From NCBI GenBank assembly GCA_964006375.1, contig OZ023270.1, positions 76,540,391 to 76,604,390 on the forward strand: a stretch of DNA of 64,000 bases, given 5' to 3'. Under the pieces are notes generated by a model that searched no databases, had not been told where the DNA came from, and saw only the letters and a program-made list of their open reading frames with translations. Shown here one piece after another: positions 25,367 through 37,984 of the stretch (positions are counted from its first letter, which is position 1; each line of letters begins with the position of its first letter). Position numbers and translations under genes: made by a program. This DNA comes from Tillus elongatus. Its lineage: Eukaryota > Arthropoda > Insecta > Coleoptera > Cleridae.

Positions 25367-25437
25367 CGATCATGCAACCCTCTGCGTATAAGACCAGAAC
25401 GCTTCCACTGAGCCATCTCGTAATACGTCAATTAACG
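25367..25437 (-). other. tRNA-like sequence, probable SINE head
   Basis: The minus strand has ATGGCTCAGTGGAAGCG, matching a pol III A box, and TGATCGAATCC, one base from a B box, 35-40 bp downstream. CCACTGAGCCAT and the anticodon-like stem TCTG/CAGA are present, but acceptor and T stems do not close, so a functional tRNA is unlikely. Confidence 0.45.
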
Positions 25438-26053
25438 TTTTGTTTACATGATACCTGACAGAGCCCGGTGTAGTATATGAAAAGTATACGTAACAATTAA
25501 TTACAGAATTAGTAGAATTGCCATTAAAACACATTGAAGGATTATCTAGGTCTCCTATGACGTCTTATCTCTAAGTTTAAAGATAAAAGAAACTATTTTA
25601 GAATCATTTTTATAGACTTGACTTGATTTTGTTTACTTAGTATGCGACACTTTCAGTCTAAAACCACAGCATAATCCATCTATGCTGTGCTAAAACTGTA
25701 TTTGGGGCCGTTCATAAAGCTACAAATATAGTGTATTGTAATAATTGATTGAGTCCCCCAAATAAATAACAATCACTTGGCAAATTTTTAATTTCATGTC
25801 GCCTGTCATTTTCCATAACTCCCGCCAAAATTTCACGATTGTTGGTTCGGGTAGAATGCTTTATGTCTGGAATTTATTTAGTTTGGTTACGGTTGATGTA
25901 TGGTTTATACCTGTTGTATGAATCAATCTACGCGTGGCAGTTAACTACTCTGTCCGTCAGGCATGTCCGTTATAGCTGATATACGAACTCGTGAACGGTG
26001 TTAATACACTAAAGATATGTGCTAAGACTTTCGTTCAAATCAGTTGAGTATTA

Positions 26054-26055
<2 letters not shown>

Positions 26056-26133
<78 letters not shown>

Positions 26134-26275
26134 CATATAAAAAGTTTAACGGACCTTGGTTTTGGGTTCTAGGGATAGGGACCCAAATTGGCGCTCATCT
26201 GAAGAAATTTTTTCAATAGCTTTTCATCGTGACGTCTCTATTAGCGAATTTTGCTTAATGAAAATTCGCTAAAAC
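26056..26275. repeat. T-family fragment, array and short arm
   Basis: TA array 26056-26131, then TTGGTTTTGGGTTCTAGGG, GCTCATCTGAAGAAATTTTT and the terminal hairpin AGCGAATTTTGCTTAATGAA. The long arm is absent. Confidence 0.8.
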
Positions 26276-27072
26276 GTTAAGGTAGTGTACGTAGTTTGAG
26301 TCTTTTTCAAGAAAATATACAGCTAAGCTACAAATACTTCAAACATCAATAATATACAAAAACTCACATCTAAGAGATGATTAAGGACAAATCTACTTGA
26401 GCGCTAATAGGTTCTGCGTTCTCAACATTTCGAGGGAGACAGAGACGGTAAGAGATATAGATTAAGAAGGAAAGACGGAGAGGAGTTCGCCACTCTTCCG
26501 GACCCCTCTGATCTCCATTCTGTGAATCAGTCTTGTCAAAATTTAAATTTTAATATTTTTCTGGGATTTATACAATTGAGAATTAATTGGAGTCATTTCT
26601 TAATTTCTCGTTTCCTCGACTATATGCCCTTCTCACTCGAGTTCTAGATTAAATCAGGAGATCATCTCTTTTTACGTCTTTTTCTAGCACTTGTTCGCCA
26701 TTTCGACGTCTATAATTAAAAGGCAGAAAATTAATTTAATTTCATAATTGAATTTTTCACAGCATTATTTTTAGGTTTGCTCTTCTCGGGGAAGTCAGCG
26801 GAGTTTAGTGAGATGACGCCGAGTTACCAGTCAGGCTATTCATTCAACTACTTGCCCTGATTATCAAAAAGCCAAGTGTCAAGTTATATGTATATTGAGA
26901 AGTTATGGAATAAATAGATAATATGTATGTATATGTAACAGGGTACATACATATGACAATATAGGTACTGCTGCTAAGAAGAAATCTTAACATTATATAA
27001 TTGTTTTAGTACAGGCAATAGAGGAGCCCGTTACTCTTGTCCATAATGCACTAAACTACAGGAGTTATTTTT
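26276..27072. other. Spacer, no recognised gene
   Basis: No coding frame or RNA gene was recognised. Confidence 0.3.
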
Positions 27073-28575
<1,503 letters not shown>

Positions 28576-28640
<65 letters not shown>

Positions 28641-28693
28641 CTTATGTATCATAAATTGAATAAAGATTATTATTATTATTATTATTATTATTA
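28576..28693. repeat. (TA)n array and (ATT)n microsatellite
   Basis: TA array 28576-28639, then GAATAAAGATTATTATT leading into (ATT)n at 28667-28693. The GAATAAAG-(ATT)n run looks like a retroposon 3' end. Confidence 0.8.
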
Positions 28694-28764
28694 CGGGTTT
28701 TGCAAAGAATATATAAATTTCCTAAAATGTTGCATTAATCAAAATATTTTTTTCAATTTAGTAA

Positions 28765-29150
28765 TAAATCTTTTGAAGAAACCTATGGCACAGCAATGGG
28801 CAACCCCCTTTCCTCATTCATTGCAGATTTTTTGATGAGTAGATTTGAAACAGACTTAGCAAAAGAAAATTACTGTTTTCCTATAGTATGATTTCGTTAT
28901 GTCGACGATGTTTTCTCAGTAGTTAATACAAATGTATACCTACAAAATACGCGGTTTTATTATCATATTAAAGAGTAAATATGACTCCGTTGAATTCACC
29001 CACGAAACAAATTACCTTTACTTGATGACTTAGTCATCAAAAGTAAAGACACTTTAGAATATGACATTCATAGAAAAGAAACCAGTACTCTTAATTTCGG
29101 TAGAAAGAACCGCAGCTTCAATTTCAGCCCGGAACAACTTCTAATGACAT
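28765..29150 (+). pseudogene. Penelope-like reverse transcriptase fragment
   Basis: Reading plus with one stop skipped gives FEETYGTAMGNPLSSFIADF, LMSRFETDLAKENYCFP, then FRYVDDVFSVVNTN. After a degraded stretch come KYDSVEFTHETNYLYL, DDLVIKSKDTLEYDIHRKET and STLNFGRKNRSFNF. GTAMGNPLS, the YVDD box and the 'FT.E....L..LD..I' plus 'IHRK.TST' blocks are diagnostic of the Penelope-like RT family. Stops (TGA near 28893, several around 28975) and a frameshift make it a relic. Its 3' part is cut by LINE-B at about 29152. Confidence 0.8.
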
Positions 29151-29151
29151 T

Positions 29152-30345
29152 TCGTATTTTTTATTTTTTTATTTCAACAACACACCACGAGGGCTCACAG
29201 CCTAAAAACTATCGTACCGTGGGTGTCGATAAGGAGGAAAGAGGCAACTTGTTAATTCTGGACTTGAAGGTTTGGAGGTTCGGAGGAGAAGGAAAAACAT
29301 GTGCCGGCAAGGAATTCCACAACTTGGAAGTCATCGGGACAAAAGAGCGGGCATAACAAGATGTTTCATGCCTGGTGACCTGAACAGTAAAAGGGTGCAT
29401 TCGCTCTGTTCCCCTGGTAGAACTATTGGGGGCAGCAGGTGAAGGAACTATGGAAGAAAGTTCCTCTGAGCAGTGCCCGTGCAGATATCTATAAAAGAGA
29501 GAGAGAGAGAGAGAGATCACCAACGGCACGTCGGTGGGCAAGGGATGGCAGCCTTTGGGTGAGGGTAGGGTCATCGATGAGACGTATAGCTCGCTTCTGA
29601 ATGAAGTCCAGGATAGCGAATGTAGAAGCGACAGCGGCACCCCAGATGTGGGAGCAATATTCGAGGTTTGGCCTTATTTGTAAAGTATATAAAAAAGAGA
29701 GATTAGCTGGTGAAATGTGTTTGCAAGCCCGGAAGAGGAAGCCTTATTTCTTAGCAGCCGCTTCTGCAATTGATGTGACATGTTGGTGCCTATTGAGATT
29801 TAGATCCACAGAAATGCCAACAAGTGAAAGGGACTCTTTACCTTGAATAACTTGGTTGTTCATTGTGATGGGTCTAGGACAGGTGTATCTCTTATGAGAT
29901 AGAAAGCAAGACTCAGATTTGGTAGAGTTGAATTGTACAAGATTTCTACTTCCCTAGTCTAATATTTTTTGGAGATCCACAGAGACAGAACCCTCCATGA
30001 GCCTGCGATCCTCTTATAATTGGGCGCGGCAGGCTTAGAATATTGTATATTTCGGTGGAGGGTGCTGTCATCCGCGTAACGGTGAACTGGGTTGGATGTG
30101 CTAAAGAGGAGGTCATTGATGTGGAAAAGAAACAAAGTAGGGGCTAAAGCTGAACCTTGAGGGACTCATGCATTGATTGGATACAGTTTAGAGAAATTGG
30201 CATCCGCGGCAACAGAAATTCTCCGGTTGGAGAGGAAATTTGCTGTCCAGGTACAGAGTTTTGGTGGTAGGCCATAGGCCAGAAGTTTATTAACCTCGTC
30301 GAATATTTTGGATATATCTAGAGCTACAATCTGGGATTCAGGACG
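29152..30345 (-). mobile_element. LINE-A family copy, degraded
   Basis: The 3' end near 29160 reads (minus) GTGGTGTGTTGTTGAAATAA plus A-rich tail. The C-terminal coding end at 29209-29500 has FYRYLHGHCSEELSSIVPSP, TSKLWNSLPAHVFPSPPNLQ and TFKSRINKLPLSS. The more upstream RT part extends to about 30345 with several frame changes. An (AG)n run at 29497-29516 lengthens a Ser-Leu codon tract compared with the 5.2-kb copy. It abuts the Penelope-like fragment. Confidence 0.85.
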
Positions 30346-30379
30346 TTGTTCGGGATGTTTGTCAATTAACTTTAAAAAA

Positions 30380-30575
30380 GTGTGGACGCAGCAAGTGCGT
30401 TATGGAAGTGAATTATCATTAAAATGTTTTGAACACCAAATATGTATTTTTAAATGCAAGTAGGCATCAAATTTGGTTACCGGTTGAACATATACACAGT
30501 GTGGAAACAATGTACCATATTTTATCAAAATAACTAGTTTGCACGCATTTAAAGCAATAGTTTCTTAACTAAAAA
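30380..30575. mobile_element. MITE H, left portion only
   Basis: Starts GGACGCAGCAAGTGCGTTAT, with GTAGGCATCAAATTTGGTTA and ACAATGTACCATATTTTATC. The right end is lost at a junction with T-family sequence. Confidence 0.7.
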
Positions 30576-30589
30576 GTCGCGGTCTCCTC

Positions 30590-31204
30590 ATTAACGAATT
30601 TTTTCCACGAAAATTAGCTAAAAATTATAGACCATTAAACCATAAACTTAACGAAAACTACTGCCATAGCATCAGAGAAAGAGTCTATTTGAAATGAATT
30701 TTCTGGAAATATTTTAGTAAAATGAAGGATAAAAGCGGTTGAATCTGAAACTTAGGCGTTTGTAAAACACTCTTCTTGGGAAATTGTCTCTACATAAGCC
30801 GTATTTGTTTTAGGTTCTTTGTCTAAATGTTGGTAATTTTGACGTTTCAAATCGCGACTTTAACGTTTTGAGGAAAACCCCAATTTGTTTTCTTCAAATG
30901 CCTATTACTTTTTTGTCTTTTAACTTACGGACCTGAATTTTGGTACATAGCTTACTTTTTATGATTCAAATATGCGTACCAGGTTACCCTAACCGGTTGC
31001 TATAACTTTGTTATTTCCTGAGATATAAAAATTTACTGAATGGAAATGTAAAAATTTTCCGGAAAAACTTGCGCCAATTTTCCTAACGTTAGTGTTACTC
31101 ATAAACTAGGATTGATGACGGTGGAGGTCGATCTCTAGTTGAATGAACGATAACGGATTGGGTATCGTGGAAATTGGCGTATAGCCATCGGCTATTAGGT
31201 AACG

Positions 31205-31288
<84 letters not shown>
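30590..31288. repeat. T-family copy, long arm and array (left of mariner)
   Basis: Long arm from 30590 (TTAGCTAAAAATTATAGACC, AGAGTCTATTTGAAATGAAT) with the last 100 bp replaced by unrelated sequence. TA array 31209-31288. The array continues at 33208 after the mariner. Confidence 0.8.
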
Positions 31289-31673
31289 GACTGGCGCATT
31301 GAAAACGAAACAGACCAATTTGCGTCCAGTGAATTTTTTTTTTAAGAAACGCTGAAATACGTCGATTTTAATATTGAGGGGGACATGTTTTGACATAAAA
31401 CTCAACTTTGTCACATCAACCCCGTAAGGGTGGTGATAACAACCCTTGTATTTTAAATAAGGAACATGGGTCGAGTGTTACATCATTTGAAAGCTCTTTC
31501 TTTTCTGAATTCAGCGCACAAATTTTTTTGAAAGTTCTATCAACTCGTTTAAAAATTAATCACAGTTGGAATTGCAAGAACGTATTTCAATCATTGTGAT
31601 AATAAATGCACTAATTGGTCAATTATTCGTAAAAAAAACTAAAAAGCAAAACCAAACGTTCAAAAACGTTTAT

Positions 31674-32741
31674 TCAGTTAAGTAAGTGTTCAAATTGTTG
31701 ACTACCAGCTTCCATACAAAAGTACAAATTTTGTTCAAAACGAGCTCTGACATTCTGGAGCATTTGTGGAGTTATTAGACGGCATTCTTCAACAATGCGT
31801 CGTCGTAATTCTTCCAGAGACTCCAATTCTGTTGCGAAAATTCTACTCTTTAAATAGAAAGAAGTCAAAAGGAGTTAAATCCGGTGATCTAGGGGGGCAC
31901 TCAATAGCACCTCTACGCGCAATCCATTGCTCTGGAAACTCTGTTCAAAAACTCCCTAACACGTTGTGAAAAATGCGGAGGAGCTCCATCTTGTTGAAAC
32001 ACTAATTGATTTTCTTGATAGCGATCATCATTTTCAACAATTTCAATTAGTAGAGGCTAAACGATATATTCTAGTAACTCCAAATACGTTTCGCCACTCA
32101 AATTGCCATTAAGAAAAATTGGTCCGATTAAACGGTCTCCAAAAATGCCAGTCCAGACATTAAATTTCTGTGGACTGTGAATTCGTGAACATTTCTTGGA
32201 TTATTATCTGCCCAATAACGACAATTTTGACGATTGACTGTAAAGTTTAATAAAAACGTACACTTCTTTGAAAAACAGATATTGAACAGAAAGTTCCCGT
32301 TATCAGCTATTCGTGCAGTCATAACTTCACAAAACTCTAGCCGCCGATCAAAATCATCTTCATTCTGTTGTTGTACAAGATGAATTTTATACGGGTGAAA
32401 TTTATGATGCTTCAATATTCGCTGAATAGTTTTTCTTTTGATGTTTAAAACAGTGGCCAATTTTCTCGTGCTCAAAGTTGGGTCTGCAGCAATTTGTTCT
32501 AAAACTTCAAGCTCAGTAGTCTCATTTCTAACCGGAAATTCACGTTCAGGATCCCGTTTTTTGTTGACTACTGAACCACTTTGTCGAAACATTGCAACTA
32601 ACTCCAAAATGTATTTTCTGTTAACATGTCTGTTCGGATGTTGTTCATTAAACAAATTTGCGGTACGGTGAGCACAGTCATCGTTTTTTTTTTGAAAAAA
32701 AGAGTAATTATTTCAACTCTTTCTTCTACAGAATACACCAT
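31674..32741 (-). pseudogene. Mariner-like transposase, frameshifted
   Basis: The start codon at 32741 gives MVYSVEERVEIITLFF, followed at once by an expanded A run that shifts frame near 32690. The main frame (32128-32655) has FNEQHPNRHVNRKYILELVA, LSTRKLATVLNIKRKTIQ, HHKFHPYKIHLVQQQNEDDF and DRRLEFCEVM. A second shift near 32160 precedes NVWTGIFGD, FLNGNLSGETYLELLE and QQDGAPPHF. Further downstream the domain carrying the last aspartate is broken by stops. The first catalytic acid position reads SKKCTF, where the 61-kb copy has LDECTF, so this copy has also lost that residue. Confidence 0.85.
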
Positions 32742-32814
32742 TGTGAAATTAATTTTCGGTAGTACTATCAAGTATCAAACCGACCGATAAACTGAAATAA
32801 TAAACCGCATTTCT

Positions 32815-32904
32815 CTCATTCCGATAAGAAATGTTCTGATAGTCAATTTTTTGTTTACAAACCAACAAAACATTGACTATCAGCACATTTCTTATCGGAA
32901 TGAG
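32815..32904. repeat. 90-bp palindrome upstream of transposase
   Basis: CTCATTCCGATAAGAAATGT-type arms (TTCTGATAGTCAA / TTGACTATCAGCA) are perfectly inverted apart from one position, with a short loop of TTTGTTTACAAACC. The same structure sits in the same place in the 61-kb copy. Confidence 0.9.
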
Positions 32905-33202
32905 TAAAATGCGTTTTTGCATTTTCAACTGTCAATAATTTTTAAACGAGTTGATAAAACTTCCAAAAAAATAGTGTGCTGAATTCAGAAAAGAAAGTGC
33001 TTTCAAATGATGTAACACTCGACTCATGTTCACTATTTAAAATATAAGGGTTGTTATCACCACCTTTAAGGGGTTGATGTGACAAAGTTGAGTTTTATGT
33101 CAAAACATGTCCCCCTCAATATTAAAATTGACGTGTTTCAGCGTTTCTTAAAAAAAATTCTCTGGACGCAATTCGGTCTGTTTCGTTTTCAATGCGCCAA
33201 CC

Positions 33203-33435
<233 letters not shown>

Positions 33436-33472
33436 GGGTTTTGGTTTTTAGCCGCTAAGTTTATTCATTCTT

Positions 33473-33513
33473 CTGATGACGCTAACTTTGTTAGCAAAAC
33501 GCGCATCAGGTCT
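33473..33513 (+). ncRNA. Hammerhead-like relic, core mutated
   Basis: CTGATGA is followed by a perfect hairpin GCTAAC-TTT-GTTAGC, then AAAAC, where the hammerhead needs GAAAC (G12 changed to A), then GCGCATCAGG. ATC could be the cleavage triplet, and CTT/AGG would give a three-pair stem I. The order fits a minimal Penelope-type hammerhead, but the core change predicts inactivity. Confidence 0.4.
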
Positions 33514-34804
33514 AAACATTCGCTTGTGGTGAATTGGGTTCTCTGGAGCATACTTATTAGTTCAAGAGTCTTCCCGTCTCATAGGAAAATTCGTTAAAAA
33601 TGTACTTCGTAATTCTATCTAATATATATTTTATTATTGAACAATATTCTATAGCGTTTTTTTTACCACATCATGTTACAATTGTAATTCTTTAACTGCT
33701 TTAAGAATATTAAAATTCTTATATAAAAAATTCTGTTTCGTTATAACAACAAGGCAATTTCTAAGTGCTTTAGGAAGTTTAAATTGTCACACGTTTTTAA
33801 GCTGTAACGGTTACAAACCCTATAATTAAATAACACCTCAACTAATCCAGCACTCTTTGTTTTAAAATAAAAATTACTAACCCACAAAGACTCATCTCTA
33901 GGTTTTCTCATGAGTAACTATACTATATCCGTTAAGAAGTTGTGTACATAAATTCTTTAAGCAATAATGCATAAGGTCCAAATTCGTTCGGTATGGCGAA
34001 CAGATCTACCCCAACCGACAGTTTTTTGCGGCCATCTTGAGTTACCTGGATAGTTTTTATCGTAGCTACCACTAACATTACAGTAACTTAACACTGTATT
34101 TATTTAACGAGGGTCACTTTTAATTGAAATTAAAAATTTGACCCTTACTTTTCAATTAAACATAATAGATTGTCCATTTTTATATTTCTTTTTGTTCTGG
34201 GACGGTCGCCATTGTAAAAACGTTGGTGATACACAATGCCTACATACATCCTGTCACATATACGCACGGTTTGCTATACCCCAGGTTAACAGACAATGTA
34301 AGTATAACTACCAGGTCTGAGAATCAAATACATTCGATCTTGCATTATTTCGCCGGTAACAACAGAGGATCTTATTGGTTTAATAAATAAACTTCCTAAC
34401 AAAAATTCCTGTAGTGTTGACGACATGCCAGTTTTATTAATAACAAAATGTGCTTTCTCAATTCTGCTCATGACAACATACAAATTTTCTAATTTTGGTT
34501 TGGATATGTTAATAAAATTATCAGTTAAAGAATAAGACAAAATATCAATAAATGAAATAATATTATTTCATTAAATGTTTAAATTGTTTTACCTCCACTT
34601 CCATGCAATTATAAAAGCTCTGCTCCCATTCCGAACAAACATTTCAAAGCAATCCGGGCGTACATGCATTGAATAAAAAATTTAAAGTGACATTTTATAT
34701 TTTAAAAAAAAATTACTTGTTTTGGTCTCGAGCAAAACTCCTTTAGCTACGGTCACTCTAAATCAACAATTATTAGTACTTCAGCTCCTTACTACTAAAT
34801 CAGG
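33514..34804. other. Spacer, no recognised gene
   Basis: No coding frame with recognisable features. Two short frames (34138-34320 plus, 34286-34540 minus) show no motif. Confidence 0.3.
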
Positions 34805-34819
34805 ATGTTTTACACTAAA

Positions 34820-35190
<371 letters not shown>

Positions 35191-35199
35191 ATTTCGGAT

Positions 35200-35470
35200 T
35201 TTTTTGCTAGAACGGCGTAATAAATCTTATAACATAGAATACTTGATTCTGGAACGAAAAATTTTTTGTCTGTCGGTATGTCGGCATGTACGTCTGTCTG
35301 TTAATAGGCACAATAACTTTCGAACTAATTGAGATATCATCTTCAGATTTGGTATCTAGTTAGCACCCGACAAAGGAGCGCTTCGATTTGTTTTTGGGTA
35401 AGACCGTTTCAGGGGGTAGGGGATAAGTAAGGGGTGATTTGGTGAAAATTGATGTTTTTTCAATAAAACT
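35200..35470. repeat. GTCY-rich repeat segment
   Basis: TTTTTTGTCTGTCGGTATGT and GTCTGTCTGTTAATAGGCAC are followed by TTCGAACTAATTGAGATATC, GGTATCTAGTTAGCACCCGA and AGGGGGTAGGGGATAAG. Companion copies lie at 17.1, 35.85, 36.45 and 52.5 kb. Confidence 0.8.
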
Positions 35471-36217
35471 CGAGTAACATAACGGTTCAAAAGTTTATGA
35501 GTACAGGAATACAAATATTTTCACAGCTATCTGGAAGTCATAAATCAATTTACAGCACTATTTTTTAATTGTAAAAAATACATCCACGCATGTAAAGATC
35601 TAGTTAAAAAATGTCTGGATCAAGAAGCTTCACTACCACTGAATACAACAAATTTGTTGCATGTAGCGTTTTATGTTCAAAAATAATTGTTGGACAAAAT
35701 TTTAAACTTTATTAAGTGTAATAAAATACATGAGGTAATTAAACACAATTTAAAAATGGAAAAATATGTTTTAAGTAATACACAAAAATTTCAAAAATTT
35801 TGTTCGTTTAAACGTCGTAAAAAGTGTCAAAACATATAAATCATGATTTGCGAACGAAAATTTTTTTGTCTGCAGGTCTGTCGGTCTGTATGTCTGTCTG
35901 TTTGTAGCCACGATAACTTTAGAGCGAACTGATATATCGTCTTCAAAATTGGTATACAGGTAGCACCCGGCAAACGAACAGTTTATATTGTTTATGGGTA
36001 AGATCGCTCAAGGGGGTAGGGGATGAATGTGGGGTTATTTGGTGAAAATTTACATTTTTTCGTTAATACGTGGTTAATATAACGTCTTAGGGTTTGTTTA
36101 TTAAAAAACTTTCAATTTTATCAAACATCTGGTATTCTGTGCCGAAATTAAATTAGGGGTTGAATGTGTGGGTTGGAATATTGATGAGTCATCGTTTGGA
36201 CATACACACACACTAAC

Positions 36218-36219
<2 letters not shown>
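35471..36219. repeat. Spacer plus second GTCY-rich segment
   Basis: 35471-35840 holds nothing recognised. From about 35850 a GTCY segment (TCTGTCGGTCTGTATGTCTG, GGTATACAGGTAGCACCCGG, AAGGGGGTAGGGGATGAATG) repeats 35200-35470. A (CA)n stretch near 36202-36211 leads into the next TA array. Confidence 0.65.
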
Positions 36220-36303
<84 letters not shown>

Positions 36304-36670
36304 ACGGACCTTGGTTTCGGGTTCTAAGGGCCCAAATTCGCGCTGATTTAAAAAATTTGTTGCAAGTCATACCATCGATACCTTTCTACTATTTGTTGTA
36401 TTTTGGATTTTTTTTTGCTAAAACGACGTAAAAAATCTTATAACATATAGAGTACTTGATTCTGGAACGATTTTTTTTGTCTGTCGGTCTGTCGCCTGTA
36501 CGCCTATCTGTTAGTAGGCGCAATAACTTTCGAACGAATTGAGGTACAACCTTTAAATTTGGTATCCAGTTAGCACCCGACCAAGGAACGCTTCGATTTG
36601 TTTTTGAGTGAAATCGCTTTAGGGAGTAGTGGATAGATAGGGGGTGATTTGGTGAAAATTGACATTTTTT
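36220..36670. repeat. T short arm with GTCY segment
   Basis: TA array 36220-36299, short arm 36300-36400 (CTTGGTTTCGGGTTCTAAGG), then a GTCY segment to about 36670. The order TA - short arm - GTCY is the same as at 34942-35470, suggesting one composite family. Confidence 0.8.
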
Positions 36671-36704
36671 ATAAACCTAGAAAGTTGAATTTTAGTACGT
36701 AGTA

Positions 36705-37060
36705 AGGGATTTACCAGGGAAACTTGAGAATAATCGCAGAACTTTTCACAGGGCATTCTCCAGTCAGATATCACCGTATGAAGATGGACAGTGATAATTG
36801 CACTGAAGCAGCAGAAACTACAGAATATTTGCTATGCGACTGCATGGCTCAGTTTTGCAAAAGGCACAAATACCTTGCAGTGCAGGGGTGACCTTAAGAC
36901 CCCAGGAAATTGATAAACTAGCTCCCAAAAGGTTGGTGGACTACATAAATAGTCTGAAATTTTTGGCCAACTCTTAGAAAATAGTCATGCACAAAAGGCC
37001 CATTGGAGTAGCAGCGCTGAGAGGCCAAAAGCCTATACGCCTCATTAAACAATTTACAAT
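36705..37060 (+). pseudogene. LINE C-terminal Cys/His-cluster relic
   Basis: Plus-strand reading gives FTGHSPVRYHRMKMDSDN, CTEAAETTEYLLCDCMAQFC, KRHKYL, then, after stops and a shift, RPQEIDKLAPKRLVDYINSL. This parallels the minus-strand LINE at 13.5 kb (GHCRLRHHMHRIG...CRLCMENEETAEHVLCYC...LAPEDLDQLSPRKIIDLC), so it is a decayed member of a related LINE. It has no other domain and no detectable target duplication. Confidence 0.65.
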
Positions 37061-37493
37061 CTAGTTGCACTTAATTATATCCTGTGTGTCTCAATTGTGG
37101 TTAAAATCAATAGATCTTAAAATAGAGGAATTTTAATTCCCGTCTATTTTTGAATTTTCTGATTTGCCGCCAAATGTGAAGCGACCAACCAGGTAAAGTT
37201 ATTTATTATGATCGTGCACAAACTGATCCTGCCAAAAAATTCCGAAAATCGATACTGAGTAAAATAAATTCTCATTTGTTAACAATTTTTTGAATAGTAC
37301 CGTATAAACAATGAATAGTTAATACAAAGAGGCTTTTTCTCTGGTTTCACAAATGCTTAATATCTTCGCTTCAACAACATGCAATGAAAGAAAGAATATA
37401 ATAAAATTACACAATTTCACCTTATTTTCCTAGTCTTTCTTTGCACTTTGTAAATTTATTCAATTAAAATATATATAATAAAGCTAAGGAAAC
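37061..37493. other. Spacer before the pogo-like element
   Basis: No gene recognised. Confidence 0.3.
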
Positions 37494-37984
37494 TAGGGTA
37501 AAAGTGGGATAGACGCCGCACAGGGATAGATACCGCAGGTCTTCTAATTCAATTATTCCTCAACAGATTGCTCTACTTACACCATCACAGATTGCACACA
37601 TTCATATCGTTCTTAGTTAGTTATCAAGTTGAATTGTTTTGCCGCTGTTACGAAAATATTAACATTTATTGATTCAGAGGTGGTCTTAAGTGCACGTAAA
37701 ACCTTGACAAGTGTTTCCAGAGAAGTGATTTACAGAAGGTAAGTAAGATTTTCAATTTTATTCGGACTTGTCGCATGAAGTGGTGTATGTTAGGTATACA
37801 TTGTATGAATTTGAGGTTAATATCTCACATGCTCTTGTATAGATAGGGGTGCGGCATTTCTCCCTAGCCAAAGGTAGAGATGCCGCAGCTAATGCATGGG
37901 AGAGATGCTCCATTACACTTTTTCGGATTTTATAATTTTTGTGTGTGATTTGGATAATTTGTGGTTTCTTTGTCAACAGTTAAT

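Larger units (their letters stand above)
23436..26040. other. Longest block poor in recognised repeats
   Basis: About 2.6 kb with few family hits: an H terminus at 24733-24755 and short arm pieces near 24860. A possible first exon (24124-24290) and a tRNA-like sequence (25367-25437) are listed separately. No open frame of convincing length. If the window contains host sequence, it is most likely here. Confidence 0.35.

Noticed and set aside
28644..28835. Protein with a poly-Tyr tract
   Set aside because: The tract is an (ATT)n microsatellite; the rest is Penelope-like sequence in a wrong frame.
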